NCBI GenBank assembly: GCA_947494715.1
Contig: CANLWG010000012.1
Coordinates: forward strand, 1-64,000
DNA length: 64,000 nt
Reading direction: 5' to 3'
Source: an uncultured Flavobacteriaceae bacterium
GTDB lineage: Bacteria; Bacteroidota; Bacteroidia; Flavobacteriales; Flavobacteriaceae
Shown here in pieces: positions 17,386-28,118 of this stretch; position 1 is the first letter of the stretch, and each line of letters begins with the position of its first letter. Position numbers and translations under genes: made by a program. The notes beneath the pieces are model-generated. The model had not been told where the DNA came from, did no database searches, and saw only the letters and a program-made list of their open reading frames with translations.

Positions 17386-18822
17386 CTAAAACTCAGCATT
17401 TTGTGGTGTTCTTGGAAAAGGTATAACGTCCCTTATATTGCCCATACCAGTAGCAAAAAGCACCAATCTTTCAAAGCCAAGACCAAATCCACTATGTACG
17501 GCAGTTCCAAATTTTCGCAGATCAAGGTACCACCAGAGTTCTTTTTCGTCTATATCAAGTGCGGCTATCTTTTCCCTTAACACGTCCAGACGTTCCTCAC
17601 GCTGCGATCCCCCAACTATTTCACCTATTCCTGGAAAAAGGATATCCATGGCCCGTACGGTCTTGCCATCTTCGTTAAGACGCATATAAAAGGCCTTAAT
17701 GTCGGCAGGATAGTCAAATAGGATTACAGGGCACTTAAAGTGCTTTTCTACTAAATAACGTTCATGTTCACTTTGTAGATCGGCACCCCATTCATCAATA
17801 GGATACTGAAATTTTTTCTTTTTGTTAGGTTTGCTGTTGCGTAAAATATTAATAGCCTCCGTATAGGTAACCCGTTTAAAACCGTTATCCGCAACAAATC
17901 CAAGTTTTTCAATAAGGGCCATTTCACTTCGCTCGGCTTGTGGTTTGACTTTTTCCTCGTCCAATAACCGTTTCTCCAAAAATTGTAGATCTTCTTTACA
18001 ATTTTCCAGTATGTATCGAATAACGGATTTAATAAAGTCCTCTGCCAGATCCATATTGGCATCTAGGTCATAAAAGGCCATTTCCGGTTCTATCATCCAG
18101 AATTCGGCTAAATGCCTAGAGGTATTGGAGTTCTCCGCTCGAAATGTCGGGCCGAACGTATACACTTTTCCAAGTCCCATGGCATAAGCTTCCGCTTCCA
18201 ATTGACCGGACACGGTAAGGTTGGTTTCCTTTCCAAAAAAATCCTCTTTAAAATCCACTTGCCCGTTTTCATCTAAAGGTGGATTTTTATCATCCAAGGT
18301 AGTTACACGGAACATTTCTCCAGCCCCTTCAGCATCAGATCCCGTTATAATGGGTGCGTGGAAGTAGTAGAAGCCGTTTTCGTTAAAGTATTTATGTATG
18401 GCGAAAGCTAAGGCCGAACGGACGCGCATGACTGCCGAAAATGTATTGGTACGTACCCGCAAATGAGCTTTTTCGCGTAGAAATTCCAAGGAATGCTTTT
18501 TTGGTTGAATGGGATATACCTCCGGATCTGCCCCTCCATGCACAAAAATCTCCTTTACCCGTATTTCTACATTCTGACCCCTTCCCTGGCTTTCTACCAA
18601 AGTACCTGTTATCCGTAGAGCCGCTCCTGTAGCAATTTGCTTCAACAAATTTTCATTGAACTGTTCAAAGTCCACTACACATTGGATGTTGTTGAGCGTA
18701 GATCCATCGTTAAGGGCTATAAAGCGATTACTTCGGAATGTTTTTACCCATCCGTCCACTTGGACTTCCTTCAATGCGGGTGCCGTTAAAAGCAGTTCTT
18801 TTACACTAGATGATTTCATCAT
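17386..18822 (-). CDS. asnS: Asparaginyl-tRNA synthetase
   Basis: A 478-aa class IIb synthetase that charges tRNA-Asn with asparagine. An N-terminal OB-fold anticodon-binding domain ([20 protein letters not shown]) precedes the catalytic domain. Motif 2 is [21 protein letters not shown] and motif 3 is [15 protein letters not shown]...RDVIPFPR. The insertion and length match bacterial AsnRS rather than AspRS. The gene opens with two consecutive ATG codons; either may be used. It is the first gene of asnS-rpoN-membrane protein, with a candidate -7 box at 18846-18853. Confidence 0.96.
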   Translation of the reverse strand: MMKSSSVKELLLTAPALKEVQVDGWVKTFRSNRFIALNDGSTLNNIQCVVDFEQFNENLLKQIATGAALRITGTLVESQGRGQNVEIRVKEIFVHGGADPEVYPIQPKKHSLEFLREKAHLRVRTNTFSAVMRVRSALAFAIHKYFNENGFYYFHAPIITGSDAEGAGEMFRVTTLDDKNPPLDENGQVDFKEDFFGKETNLTVSGQLEAEAYAMGLGKVYTFGPTFRAENSNTSRHLAEFWMIEPEMAFYDLDANMDLAEDFIKSVIRYILENCKEDLQFLEKRLLDEEKVKPQAERSEMALIEKLGFVADNGFKRVTYTEAINILRNSKPNKKKKFQYPIDEWGADLQSEHERYLVEKHFKCPVILFDYPADIKAFYMRLNEDGKTVRAMDILFPGIGEIVGGSQREERLDVLREKIAALDIDEKELWWYLDLRKFGTAVHSGFGLGFERLVLFATGMGNIRDVIPFPRTPQNAEF

Positions 18823-18845
18823 ATGTTACGTGAAAATTAGAACGG

Positions 18846-18853
18846 CAAAGATA
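18846..18853 (-). promoter_or_regulatory. Candidate -7 box (TATCTTTG) for asnS
   Basis: An exact TAnnTTTG match on the minus strand, 24 nt upstream of the first asnS ATG. A good -33 element is not visible. Confidence 0.4.
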
Positions 18854-18917
18854 GCTTTTTTGATTAAAAGAAATTATGGGATATAGGGTATAAAAAAGGT
18901 TTGGTAAGGTAGTATCC

Positions 18918-21314
18918 CTATGGGTTTTCCATGTTTACTTCTTCCTTGGGAAGAATGTCTATTTGTGGTTTTTTCAACACTTCTTTGTTGGCTATACTTC
19001 TTTCTAAAGAGAGCAGGAGAGATGGTAACAAAATAAGATTGGCCAACATGGCAAAAAGTAAAGTGGCCGAAACCAAAGCACCCAGAGCCACCGTTCCCCC
19101 AAAGTTGGAGATAACGAAGACGGAAAAACCGAAAAACAAAACGATGGAAGTATAGAACATACTTACTCCCGTTTCCCTAAGGGCCGCATACACCGATTTT
19201 TGGATACGCCATTTATTGGCAGTAAGCTCCTGACGATATTTGGCCAGAAAATGAATGGTATCATCAACGGAAATACCAAAGGCAATACTAAATACCAAGA
19301 TAGTGGACGGTTTTATGGGAACTCCCACAAAGCCCATGACCCCGGCAGTAATGACTAGTGGAAGTAAATTGGGAATCAGGGAGATAATGATCATCCGCAA
19401 CGAACGGAACAAGTATGCCATAAACAAAGCAATCAAGAAAATGGCAAACGCTAATGAAAGCACTAGGTTTTTTACCAAATATTTGGTGCCTTTTAGAAAT
19501 AACAGGGCACTGCCGGTCATGTAAACGTTGTAACGTTCCGAAGGAAATATTTTTTCGATATTCTCCAATAACCTGTCCTCGATTTCCTCCATCCGATCGG
19601 TCTTTACGTCCTTCATGAAGGTAGTAATCCGAGCGGTCTGTCCCGTACTGTCCACAAAATTTTTGAGCAAGTCACTGTTACCGGAAGATTTCCTGGCAAC
19701 ATCCATGATAAAATTGTTTTCCTGTGTGGTAGGAAGTTGATAGTACTTGGGAATACCATTGTAAAAGGCCTGTTTTGAATATTTGACCAAATTGACCACA
19801 GAAATTGGCTTGGAAAGCTCCGGAATTTCTTCGATGACTTCCCCCAATCGATCTATCCGTTTTAATGTGGCAGGTTTCAATACGCCTTTGGGTCTTTCCG
19901 TGTCCACCACAATTTCTACAGGCATGATACCATCAAATTCCTTTTCAAAGAAACGGATGTCCTGAAAAAATTCCGCTTTTTTTGGCATATCCTCTATGGG
20001 GCTTCCGGAAATTTCAATTTGGTAGATTCCTATAATACTCACCACCATAAGGACAATGGAAACGATATATACGGCTATTCTATGGTCCCTTACAATGCGT
20101 TCCATCCAATTCACAAAAGCATCGATCCATCTCTTGTTCAGATGTTTCAAGTGCTTGGTCTTGGGCAAGGACATAAAACTATAAACAATAGGAATGATCA
20201 AAAGGGATAGGATAAAGATGCCAATGATGTTTATGGAGGCCACAATGCCAAATTCCTTCAATAATTTACTGTCAGTAATGATAAAAGTGGCGAAACCGGA
20301 GGCCGTGGTCATGTTGGTCATTAGGGTGGCATTGCCAATTTTAGAGATGACCCGCTGTAGGGAAAGTGCTTGGTTGCCATGCTTTTTTACCTCCTGCTGA
20401 TATTTATTGATAAGGAAAATACAATTGGGCACTCCGATTACGATGATTAATGGAGGAATCAGCGCGGTGAGTACGGTTATTTCATATTGTAACAAACCAA
20501 GAATTCCGAAGGCCCACATTACCCCAATGATCACAACACACATTGAGATAAAAGTTGCCCGGATACTTCTAAAGAAAAAGAAAAAAATCAGGGAAGTGAC
20601 CGCGAGTGCCGCAAGGATAAATTTCCCGATTTCATCTATGATATTCTGCGAATTCAAAGTACGTATATAAGGCATTCCGGACACGTGTACGTTTAGGCCT
20701 GTTTCTTCTTCAAAATCGTTGATCAAGTTGGTAAGGTCTTTCAGAATAAAATCTTTCCGTACGGAAGTGTTTACAATATCCTTGTCCAAATTTACTATGG
20801 TCCGTATAGTGCTGCTCTCCTTGTTATAAATGAGTTTATCGTAAAAGGGGAGGTTATTGAAAAGATGTCCTGTAAGACTATCTACCTTTCTTTTGGTATC
20901 CAAGGAATCCTTGATAAAGGGCTCCAATACAAATTCCTGCTTTTCGGAATTGCGTTTAAGCTCTAGGAGATTATCTGTGGAAAGGACAAAGTCTACTTCC
21001 GGAAATGCCTGTAATTGCTTGCTGAGCCGGTTCCATCGGTTAAAATTTTTCGGGGAATACAAAGCACTATCATTAACGGCAAACACTACAGCATTGCCTT
21101 CTTCACCAAACTGTTCCAAAAAAGATTGATATTCCTGGTTAATAGGATGGTCGTCCGGTAGCAAATTGGCCTGGGAACTGCTAAAGCGCATATGCTCCCA
21201 CTGTAGTCCCAAAAAGACGGTAAAAGCGGCGATCAATACCAATATCAATATCCTATTTCGTAGAATGATACGGGCCGTTCTCGCCCAAAAGCCTTGTGTG
21301 AGTTTTGCTACCAC
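18918..21314 (-). CDS. RND-superfamily (MMPL/SSD-type) exporter
   Basis: A 798-aa inner-membrane transporter with two homologous halves, each with one helix, a large periplasmic loop and five clustered helices. The first half has GVPNCIFLINKYQ in the fourth helix region; the second has the more typical FGISVDDTIHFLAKYR with acidic residues that could relay protons. This architecture is that of MMPL/HAE3 sterol-sensing-domain-like exporters of lipids or hydrophobic compounds; the substrate is unknown. The start is GTG (21312-21314): no ATG occurs before the first helix, and a -7 box (TACCTTTG) lies 20 nt upstream. The gene ends 95 nt before asnS and is preceded by frr on the same strand. Confidence 0.88.
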   Translation of the reverse strand: MVAKLTQGFWARTARIILRNRILILVLIAAFTVFLGLQWEHMRFSSSQANLLPDDHPINQEYQSFLEQFGEEGNAVVFAVNDSALYSPKNFNRWNRLSKQLQAFPEVDFVLSTDNLLELKRNSEKQEFVLEPFIKDSLDTKRKVDSLTGHLFNNLPFYDKLIYNKESSTIRTIVNLDKDIVNTSVRKDFILKDLTNLINDFEEETGLNVHVSGMPYIRTLNSQNIIDEIGKFILAALAVTSLIFFFFFRSIRATFISMCVVIIGVMWAFGILGLLQYEITVLTALIPPLIIVIGVPNCIFLINKYQQEVKKHGNQALSLQRVISKIGNATLMTNMTTASGFATFIITDSKLLKEFGIVASINIIGIFILSLLIIPIVYSFMSLPKTKHLKHLNKRWIDAFVNWMERIVRDHRIAVYIVSIVLMVVSIIGIYQIEISGSPIEDMPKKAEFFQDIRFFEKEFDGIMPVEIVVDTERPKGVLKPATLKRIDRLGEVIEEIPELSKPISVVNLVKYSKQAFYNGIPKYYQLPTTQENNFIMDVARKSSGNSDLLKNFVDSTGQTARITTFMKDVKTDRMEEIEDRLLENIEKIFPSERYNVYMTGSALLFLKGTKYLVKNLVLSLAFAIFLIALFMAYLFRSLRMIIISLIPNLLPLVITAGVMGFVGVPIKPSTILVFSIAFGISVDDTIHFLAKYRQELTANKWRIQKSVYAALRETGVSMFYTSIVLFFGFSVFVISNFGGTVALGALVSATLLFAMLANLILLPSLLLSLERSIANKEVLKKPQIDILPKEEVNMENP

Positions 21315-21334
21315 AGTAGATTTTTTACAGAGCG

Positions 21335-21342
21335 CAAAGGTA
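21335..21342 (-). promoter_or_regulatory. Candidate -7 box (TACCTTTG) for the RND exporter
   Basis: An exact TAnnTTTG match on the minus strand, 20 nt before the GTG start. Its position supports the GTG start choice. No clear -33 box. Confidence 0.4.
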
Positions 21343-21423
21343 GAAAATGAACGCTTGTGTTCCTAAAATGTGGTATTGAAATACTCCAGACTATATTCTA
21401 AGTAGAATTTAAAGAATGGAAAG

Positions 21424-21457
21424 AGAAAAAAAACCGGGGCAGCTAAACCTTTTAGCT
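21424..21457 (-). terminator. Probable terminator after frr
   Basis: On the minus strand a perfect 7-bp stem (AGCTAAA / TTTAGCT, loop AGG) is followed by GCCCCGG and eight T. The T-run is a few bases from the stem, so it is imperfect but well placed 13 nt after the frr stop. Confidence 0.5.
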
Positions 21458-21470
21458 TATTTGGAATTGA

Positions 21471-22025
21471 TTAAACCTTCATAATCTCGGCTTCCTTGGC
21501 ATGGAGAAAGTCATCTATCTTTTTGGTATAGGTGTCCGTAAGCTCCTGTACATCCAATTCCGCGTTCTTTTGTAGATCCTCGGAAACATCCAAACCTTTG
21601 ATTTCCTTGTTGGCATCCTGTCGTGCACTACGTACCCCGACCTTGGCGTGTTCGGCCTCCGCTTTTGCTTGCTTTACCAACTGTTTTCTGCGCTCTTCAG
21701 TTAAGGGAGGCACATTAATGATGATCATTTCGCCATTATTCATGGGATTAAAACCCAGGTTGGCATTCATAATGGCCGTCTCTATTTCTTGAAGCATACT
21801 CTTTTCCCAGGGCTGTACGGAAATAGTCCGTCCGTCCGGCGTATTGATGTTGGACATTTGGGACAAAGGGGTCTGTGAGCCATAGTACTCTACCATGACG
21901 GAAGAAAGCATGGCCGGACTGGCCTTTCCTGCACGGATTTTAATAAATTCTTTTTCCAAATGGGCTATGGCAGCATCCATACCCTCTTCCGTTGCCTCAA
22001 GTATAAATTGTATCTCTTCGTTCAT
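21471..22025 (-). CDS. frr: Ribosome recycling factor
   Basis: A 184-aa cytoplasmic protein of the usual length. It has the conserved IRAGKASPAML, VEYYGSQTPLSQMSNI, ISVQPWEKSML and PPLTEERRKQLVKQAK segments. With EF-G it splits the post-termination ribosome. It follows pyrH by 40 nt on the minus strand; pyrH-frr is one of the most conserved bacterial gene pairs. Confidence 0.97.
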   Translation of the reverse strand: MNEEIQFILEATEEGMDAAIAHLEKEFIKIRAGKASPAMLSSVMVEYYGSQTPLSQMSNINTPDGRTISVQPWEKSMLQEIETAIMNANLGFNPMNNGEMIIINVPPLTEERRKQLVKQAKAEAEHAKVGVRSARQDANKEIKGLDVSEDLQKNAELDVQELTDTYTKKIDDFLHAKEAEIMKV

Positions 22026-22065
22026 TTTGTAGAATTTTTAAAGGTGAAACAAAAATTGAACCAAG

Positions 22066-22824
<759 letters not shown>

Positions 22825-22953
22825 TCACTTTTTCGGTTGTTTATGCCATAATTATTTCATAATAATAGTGCATTGCTTCCGTATATTTTATATTCTTGCA
22901 ACATGTTAAAAATTATGTAGTTAAGTATTGAATAGATTGTAAAAGTGGTAATA

Positions 22954-24825
22954 ATGAAAAAATTGATTGTAGTATCCTTTCTGGCAATGGTACTGTATGG
23001 TTGCGGTTCCTCAAAAGCATTAATGACCGTAGAAAAAGCGACTATGGCCGTAACCATAGATCTTGTAAATGTTGATGACGATAAGGTAATGGTATCTATT
23101 GATCCAGGGGCATTCCAGGAGGATATGGTTTCGTTTTATATTCCCAAGACCGTTCCGGGAACCTATAGCGAGGACAATTATGGGAAGTACATAGAAGGTT
23201 TCAAAGCTTTGGATTATAAAGGAAACGAGCTTGGAGTTAACAAGACCGATGATAATACCTGGAGTATCTCAAATGCAAGAAGTTTGGACAGGGTATCCTA
23301 CTATGTTAATGATACCTATGATACGGAAAGTGAGGTGAAAGAAGCGGTTTTCTCGCCGGCAGGCACCAATATTTTAGCAGACAAGAATTTTGTTTTGAAC
23401 CTACACGGCTTTGTGGGCTATTTCAATGGATTAAAAGAGGTGACTTATGAACTTACCATTACAAGGCCTGCCGATCTTACGGCCACCACGTCCCTTAAGG
23501 AAAAGAATGACGAGGGCTTAGCTCCCAACGTGGATTTGTTTACTGCCAACCGCTATTTTGAGGTCATCGACAACCCTATCCAGTACACGGAACCGAATAC
23601 GGAAACTTTCCAAATCAATGATATTGCGGTCACGCTCAGTGTATATTCTCCCAATGGAACATATACCGCTCTAAGCCTAAAGGATCGTATGGAAAAGATG
23701 ATGACGGCCCAAAAGGCTTTTTTAGGCGATATTGACGGTACAAAAGAATACAACATTTTGTTGTACCTATCCACTATGGAGCCTTCCGATGCCTCTGGTT
23801 TCGGAGCTTTGGAGCACCATACCTCTACTGTTGTGGTTTTGCCCGAGGCTATGCCCCAGGATCGTTTGGAACAGGCTATGGTAGATGTAGTGTCTCATGA
23901 GTTTTTTCATATTGTTACACCGTTGAACATACATTCAGAAGAAATACAATATTTCGATTTTAATGATCCGAAAATGTCCAAACATTTGTGGATGTACGAA
24001 GGTACTACCGAGTATTTTGCGAACCTCTTTCAAATTCAACAGAGACTGATAAATGAAGAGGAATTTTTTAAGCGGATGATGGACAAGACCAACAATTCCA
24101 AGGCCTATGATGATGCAATGTCCTTTACGGAAATGAGCAAGAACATTCTTGAGGAACCTTTTGAAAAGAACTATGCCAATGTTTATGAGAAGGGGGCATT
24201 GATCAATATGGTACTGGACATTTTATTGAGGGAACAAAGTGACGGAGAAAAAGGGGTGTTGTGGTTAATGAAGGAGCTGTCTAAAAAATACGGGGACATG
24301 ACACCTTTTAAAGATGATGAATTGATTGATGAGATTGTTGCGATGACCTACCCGGAAGTACGCACTTTTTTTGATACCCATGTTATCGGAAACACTCCGA
24401 TAGATTATGAGAAGTATTTGGCCAAGGTTGGCCTTACGGTCAAAACCATTGAAAAAGAATCAGGTTATTTTCTGAATGGCGAAATACCCTTTATAGACGT
24501 TAATCAATCCGAGGGTAACTCAATTTTTGTCCGAAGGGGAATAGAGCTAAACTCATTCTTCAATGATTTGGGCGCCAAAGGCGGGGATGTAATTAAGAGC
24601 ATCAACGATACCTCTATCAACCTTGACGCCATCCGGCCGATAATCGGACAAAGTTTTCAATGGAGCCCGGAAACGGAGATTAAGATGACCGTGCAGCGAG
24701 GGGAGGAGGAGATTACCTTGGAAGGAAAAGTAGGAACTCCTGTGTTACAAGTAGAGACCATTGTACCCATGGAGAATGTAAATCCAAAAGAAACCCAGTT
24801 GAGGGAAGCGTGGTTAAAGAGTTAG
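22954..24825 (+). CDS. M61-family (glycyl aminopeptidase-like) lipoprotein metallopeptidase
   Basis: A 623-aa surface or periplasmic lipoprotein. The ATG at 22954 gives a proper lipoprotein signal (MKKLIVVSFLAMVLYGCGSS); an in-frame GTG nine bases upstream is less likely. The N-terminal half matches the M61 beta-rich domain. The zinc site is VSHEFFHIVTPLNIHSE (HExxH at residues 315-319), followed by MYEGTTEYFA with the third ligand glutamate. The C-terminal 100 residues resemble a PDZ domain (GAKGGDVIKSINDTSI). M61 enzymes remove N-terminal Gly or Ala from peptides. The gene is monocistronic: a clear terminator follows. Confidence 0.9.
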   Translation: MKKLIVVSFLAMVLYGCGSSKALMTVEKATMAVTIDLVNVDDDKVMVSIDPGAFQEDMVSFYIPKTVPGTYSEDNYGKYIEGFKALDYKGNELGVNKTDDNTWSISNARSLDRVSYYVNDTYDTESEVKEAVFSPAGTNILADKNFVLNLHGFVGYFNGLKEVTYELTITRPADLTATTSLKEKNDEGLAPNVDLFTANRYFEVIDNPIQYTEPNTETFQINDIAVTLSVYSPNGTYTALSLKDRMEKMMTAQKAFLGDIDGTKEYNILLYLSTMEPSDASGFGALEHHTSTVVVLPEAMPQDRLEQAMVDVVSHEFFHIVTPLNIHSEEIQYFDFNDPKMSKHLWMYEGTTEYFANLFQIQQRLINEEEFFKRMMDKTNNSKAYDDAMSFTEMSKNILEEPFEKNYANVYEKGALINMVLDILLREQSDGEKGVLWLMKELSKKYGDMTPFKDDELIDEIVAMTYPEVRTFFDTHVIGNTPIDYEKYLAKVGLTVKTIEKESGYFLNGEIPFIDVNQSEGNSIFVRRGIELNSFFNDLGAKGGDVIKSINDTSINLDAIRPIIGQSFQWSPETEIKMTVQRGEEEITLEGKVGTPVLQVETIVPMENVNPKETQLREAWLKS

Positions 24826-24848
24826 CCAACAAATGGATTTTAATACAT

Positions 24849-24882
24849 AAAACGTCACCAGTTCGGTGGCGTTTTAGTTTTT
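24849..24882 (+). terminator. Rho-independent terminator after the M61 peptidase gene
   Basis: An 11-bp stem (AAAACGTCACC / GGTGGCGTTTT, one G-T pair) with a 5-nt loop, followed by AGTTTTT. Confidence 0.75.
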
Positions 24883-24979
24883 ATGGGTATGTGCATGCAA
24901 CCCTTAGGAGTTTTAGATGTCTTTAGGTTATGAGGATTTTTATGTGCACCGTTTTATATAATAAAAAGTAGATTTGAGT

Positions 24980-27328
24980 ATGCTTAAGCTATTGTCGGCG
25001 GCCATTTGCAAAAACAATTACTACGCCTTTTTAATCGCATTTTTCTCTTTTTCCATGAGTTCGGCCCAAACGCTTACCCAGACGGTCAAGGGTAGAGTCT
25101 TGGATGCCGAGACTGAGGCCCCCTTACTAGGTGCTGATGTAGTGGTTTTGCATAGTGATCCTCCAAAAGGTGCGATTACGGACGAACAGGGGTTTTTTCG
25201 GCTGGAGGGAATTCCGGTCGGTCGTGCCTCATTTCAATTTACCTTTCTGGGGTATGAGGATTTTGTAGTATCCGAAATTCTTATTGGTTCTGCCAAGGAG
25301 GTGGAGTTGACCATTTACTTGACCGAAGCACTAAACCAACTGGATGAGGTTGTGCTTACCGCCCCTACGGACAACAGCGCACCGAACAACAAGCTAGCAA
25401 CGGTTAGTGCACGTTCCTTTAGTGTAGAGGAGACCAAACGTTTTCCCGCAAGTGTTAGTGACCCGGGGCGTATGGCCCTCTCGTTTGCCGGAGTGTCCAA
25501 CTCGGATGATTCCAGTAATGAAATTATTATTAGGGGAAACGCCCCTAATCAACTGTTATGGCGCATTGAGGGTATTGAGGTGCCAGAACCCAATCATTTT
25601 TCCGAGGAAGGATACTCTCCAGGCAATGTTAGCTTGGTCAGCACTAGTATGTTGGGGAAATCGGACTTCTTTACAGGGGCCTTTCCGGCAACCTATGGCA
25701 ATGCACTTTCCGGTGTTTTCGATATCAATCTGAGAAATGGAAATAATGAAAAGGGAGAGTATGCCTTTCAATTCGGGGTCTTGGGTGCAGATTTGACTGC
25801 GGAAGGCCCATTCAGCAAGGATTACAAAGGATCCTATTTGATCAATTATCGCTATTCCACAATTGCCTTGCTCAATCAAATTACCGATGTCACCCCTGGA
25901 AGTACCCCGACTTTTCAGGATATCTCCATGAAATTGAATTTACCTCTCGGTACAAGGACTAATCTTTCTATTTGGGGAATCGGAGGAATCAGTGATGAGG
26001 ACGAAGATCCTGAGATAAACGATAACTTTTCGAATGAGGAGATTTTTAAGTCCAAAACCTATATGTCCGGTTTAACGGTTTCACATTTCTTCAAGAATAA
26101 TGACAAATTGGAAGCGAGGCTCTCATATTCCGGAAACGCCAGTGATTATGTTTTTGAAGAAAGGAATACGGATACAGGTGATTTTTTTGAGGAGAGTGAT
26201 ATTCTTCGCAACAATGCTTTCCGTATCAGTGCCGACTACACTAAAAAAGTCAGCGCAAAAACGACGTTAAATTCCGGGGCTATTTTAAGTTTTTTGAACT
26301 ACGATGTGTTGACCACGGAAACCGCTAACAATCAAAGTCGGGATTTGGTAAGGGAAGAAGGAAGTGGTACCATGGCGCAGGCCTATGTACAGGGAAAATA
26401 TCGTTTTACAACGGATTTTTCCACCACTTTTGGCCTTCATGGAACCTATTTCTCGGTTAATGAAGACTTTGTTGTAGAGCCAAGATTGGGCCTTGAGTGG
26501 AAAGTAAATCCCAATCATACACTAAGCGCAGGTTTTGGAATACATTCAAGGAGAATGCCCCTTAACCAATATTTTATTAATATTCCTGAGGGAAATGGGT
26601 TTAGGACCCCGAATGCGGATCTGGATTTAATGCAGGCCGTTCATTACATCATTGGGCACGATTGGCGTATCATTAAAAATGGACACATAAAAGTAGAGGT
26701 ATACTATCAAGATTTGAACAAGGTAGCGGTGTCCAGAGATTCTAGCTTTACCGCATCTTATCTTAATGGGCAATTTATTCCCGCCGAGTTAACGGATACG
26801 GGGGAGGGACGCAATTATGGCATTGAGTTTACCTTTGAAAAGTTCTTTTCGCGTCAATATTATTTTTTGGCTACGGCATCTTTATATGATACAAAATATA
26901 GGGCTTCCGATGGCAATTGGTATGATAGTGCCTATAACTACAACTATACATTCAATTTGGTGGGCGGAAAGGAATTTACCGTTGGTAAGAAGCAAAACAA
27001 TACTATTGGAGTCAGTGCAAGGACACTTGTAAATGGGGGAAAAAGGGCCACTCCTATAGATCAAGAATTGTTTGATCAGACCGAGGAGGTTCGTTTGGAG
27101 CAAAGTCTGAGAAATACGATTGAACTGGATAATTACTTCCGGTTGGATGCCAGTATTTATTACCGCCTTAATAGGCCCAAAGCTGCCCATAGAATTTCTC
27201 TGGACATTCAAAATGTTACAAACCGGGCAAATATTGACAACGTTTTTTTTAACCCAAATACCGGGCAATTGGAAACTGATCTGCAACTTGAATTGATCCC
27301 GTTTATCAACTACAGAATAGAGTTTTAG
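24980..27328 (+). CDS. TonB-dependent receptor with N-terminal carboxypeptidase-like domain
   Basis: A 782-aa outer-membrane receptor. A signal peptide (ending SMSSAQ) is followed by a carboxypeptidase D regulatory-like beta-sandwich (VKGRVLDAETEAPLLGADV, about 32-115), a plug domain (NEIIIRGNAPNQLLWRIEGIEVP), and a 22-strand barrel ending in NYRIEF. It takes up an unknown ligand using energy from TonB-ExbB-ExbD. It differs from the two receptors at 40-47 kb: no CxCGG motif and no lipoprotein partner beside it. The start is the ATG at 24980; a TTG six bases upstream is part of a TAGATTTG sequence that resembles a -7 box. The ECF sigma factor gene lies about 230 bp downstream, but a regulatory link is not shown. 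Confidence 0.9.
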   Translation: MLKLLSAAICKNNYYAFLIAFFSFSMSSAQTLTQTVKGRVLDAETEAPLLGADVVVLHSDPPKGAITDEQGFFRLEGIPVGRASFQFTFLGYEDFVVSEILIGSAKEVELTIYLTEALNQLDEVVLTAPTDNSAPNNKLATVSARSFSVEETKRFPASVSDPGRMALSFAGVSNSDDSSNEIIIRGNAPNQLLWRIEGIEVPEPNHFSEEGYSPGNVSLVSTSMLGKSDFFTGAFPATYGNALSGVFDINLRNGNNEKGEYAFQFGVLGADLTAEGPFSKDYKGSYLINYRYSTIALLNQITDVTPGSTPTFQDISMKLNLPLGTRTNLSIWGIGGISDEDEDPEINDNFSNEEIFKSKTYMSGLTVSHFFKNNDKLEARLSYSGNASDYVFEERNTDTGDFFEESDILRNNAFRISADYTKKVSAKTTLNSGAILSFLNYDVLTTETANNQSRDLVREEGSGTMAQAYVQGKYRFTTDFSTTFGLHGTYFSVNEDFVVEPRLGLEWKVNPNHTLSAGFGIHSRRMPLNQYFINIPEGNGFRTPNADLDLMQAVHYIIGHDWRIIKNGHIKVEVYYQDLNKVAVSRDSSFTASYLNGQFIPAELTDTGEGRNYGIEFTFEKFFSRQYYFLATASLYDTKYRASDGNWYDSAYNYNYTFNLVGGKEFTVGKKQNNTIGVSARTLVNGGKRATPIDQELFDQTEEVRLEQSLRNTIELDNYFRLDASIYYRLNRPKAAHRISLDIQNVTNRANIDNVFFNPNTGQLETDLQLELIPFINYRIEF

Positions 27329-27508
27329 TAAACCCAATTACCATATTGCCTTTCAGAAAAGGTCGTCAAAACAACACCTTAAATTTACGAAGAGTTCTTT
27401 TTTTCTACAGCCAGCTTTCAGTATTGGGTCGTATCCTAAGCTTAGCCTTAACTAGGGTTGTTTTCTTTTATCCAAAAGAAGTACCTTAAAAGAAATTTGA
27501 ACTTTTTT

Positions 27509-27531
27509 GTAACCTTTTCAAAAAGTAACGG
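27509..27531 (+). promoter_or_regulatory. GTAAC direct repeat upstream of the ECF sigma gene
   Basis: GTAACC (27509-27514) and GTAACGG (27525-27531) lie 30-50 nt before the sigma factor start. AAC-type motifs are common in ECF -35 elements, so one of these may be an autoregulatory promoter element. This is suggestive only. Confidence 0.3.
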
Positions 27532-27560
27532 TTTACCCTTTTGAAGACCTAAAATAAAGC

Positions 27561-28115
27561 ATGCAGCAACTGACCGATAATGCACTGATGCTAAAAGTGA
27601 AATCAGGAGACCTGGATAAATTGGGTCTGTTGTACGAACGACATAAAAAAAGGTTGTTTGGCTTCTTTTACAATATGAATGGAAATCCATCTATTAGTGA
27701 GGACTTGGTGCAGAACGTATTTATTAGGATACTGAAATACAGGCATACATTTACCGGAGAAGGCTCTTTTGCGGCATGGATGTTTCGAACGGCCAGAAAT
27801 GCTAACTACGACCATTACAGAAAGCATAAAAAGAAAACTGACCAAACCGAACTGACTTCGATAGAATATAGATTGGAAGACGAACGCGGGCTAGAAAGCA
27901 AAATGGAGGAAAGGGATAAAATTTCACAATTGAATCGTGCTATGCAGAGATTGACCCCTGAAAAAAGGGAAGTTTTAATTCTGAGCAAATACAAGGAAAT
28001 AAAATTCAGCGAAATAGGAGAAATTTTGGGATGTAGCGAGGGTGCTGCCAAAGTAAAGGCACATAGGGCATTAAAGGATTTAAGAGCAATTTTTCTACAA
28101 TTGGAAACGCAATAA
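27561..28115 (+). CDS. ECF-type RNA polymerase sigma factor
   Basis: A 184-aa sigma-70 family protein with only regions 2 and 4. Region 2 has LGLLYERHKKRLFGFFY...ISEDLVQNVFIRILKYRHTF and FAAWMFRTARNANYDHYRK; region 4 has LTPEKREVLILSKYKEIKFSEIGEILGCSEGAAKVKAHRALKDLR, a helix-turn-helix for -35 recognition (quoted as blocks of conserved residues). It is followed three bases later by the gene for a membrane protein with HEAT repeats, the likely anti-sigma factor, and then DUF4097 genes that are probable targets. Confidence 0.92.
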   Translation: MQQLTDNALMLKVKSGDLDKLGLLYERHKKRLFGFFYNMNGNPSISEDLVQNVFIRILKYRHTFTGEGSFAAWMFRTARNANYDHYRKHKKKTDQTELTSIEYRLEDERGLESKMEERDKISQLNRAMQRLTPEKREVLILSKYKEIKFSEIGEILGCSEGAAKVKAHRALKDLRAIFLQLETQ

Positions 28116-28118
28116 GTT

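Noticed and set aside
24969-24976. TAGATTTG considered as the promoter of the TonB receptor at 24980
   Set aside because: It lies three bases before the ATG and has no -33 box; transcription would begin within the start codon.
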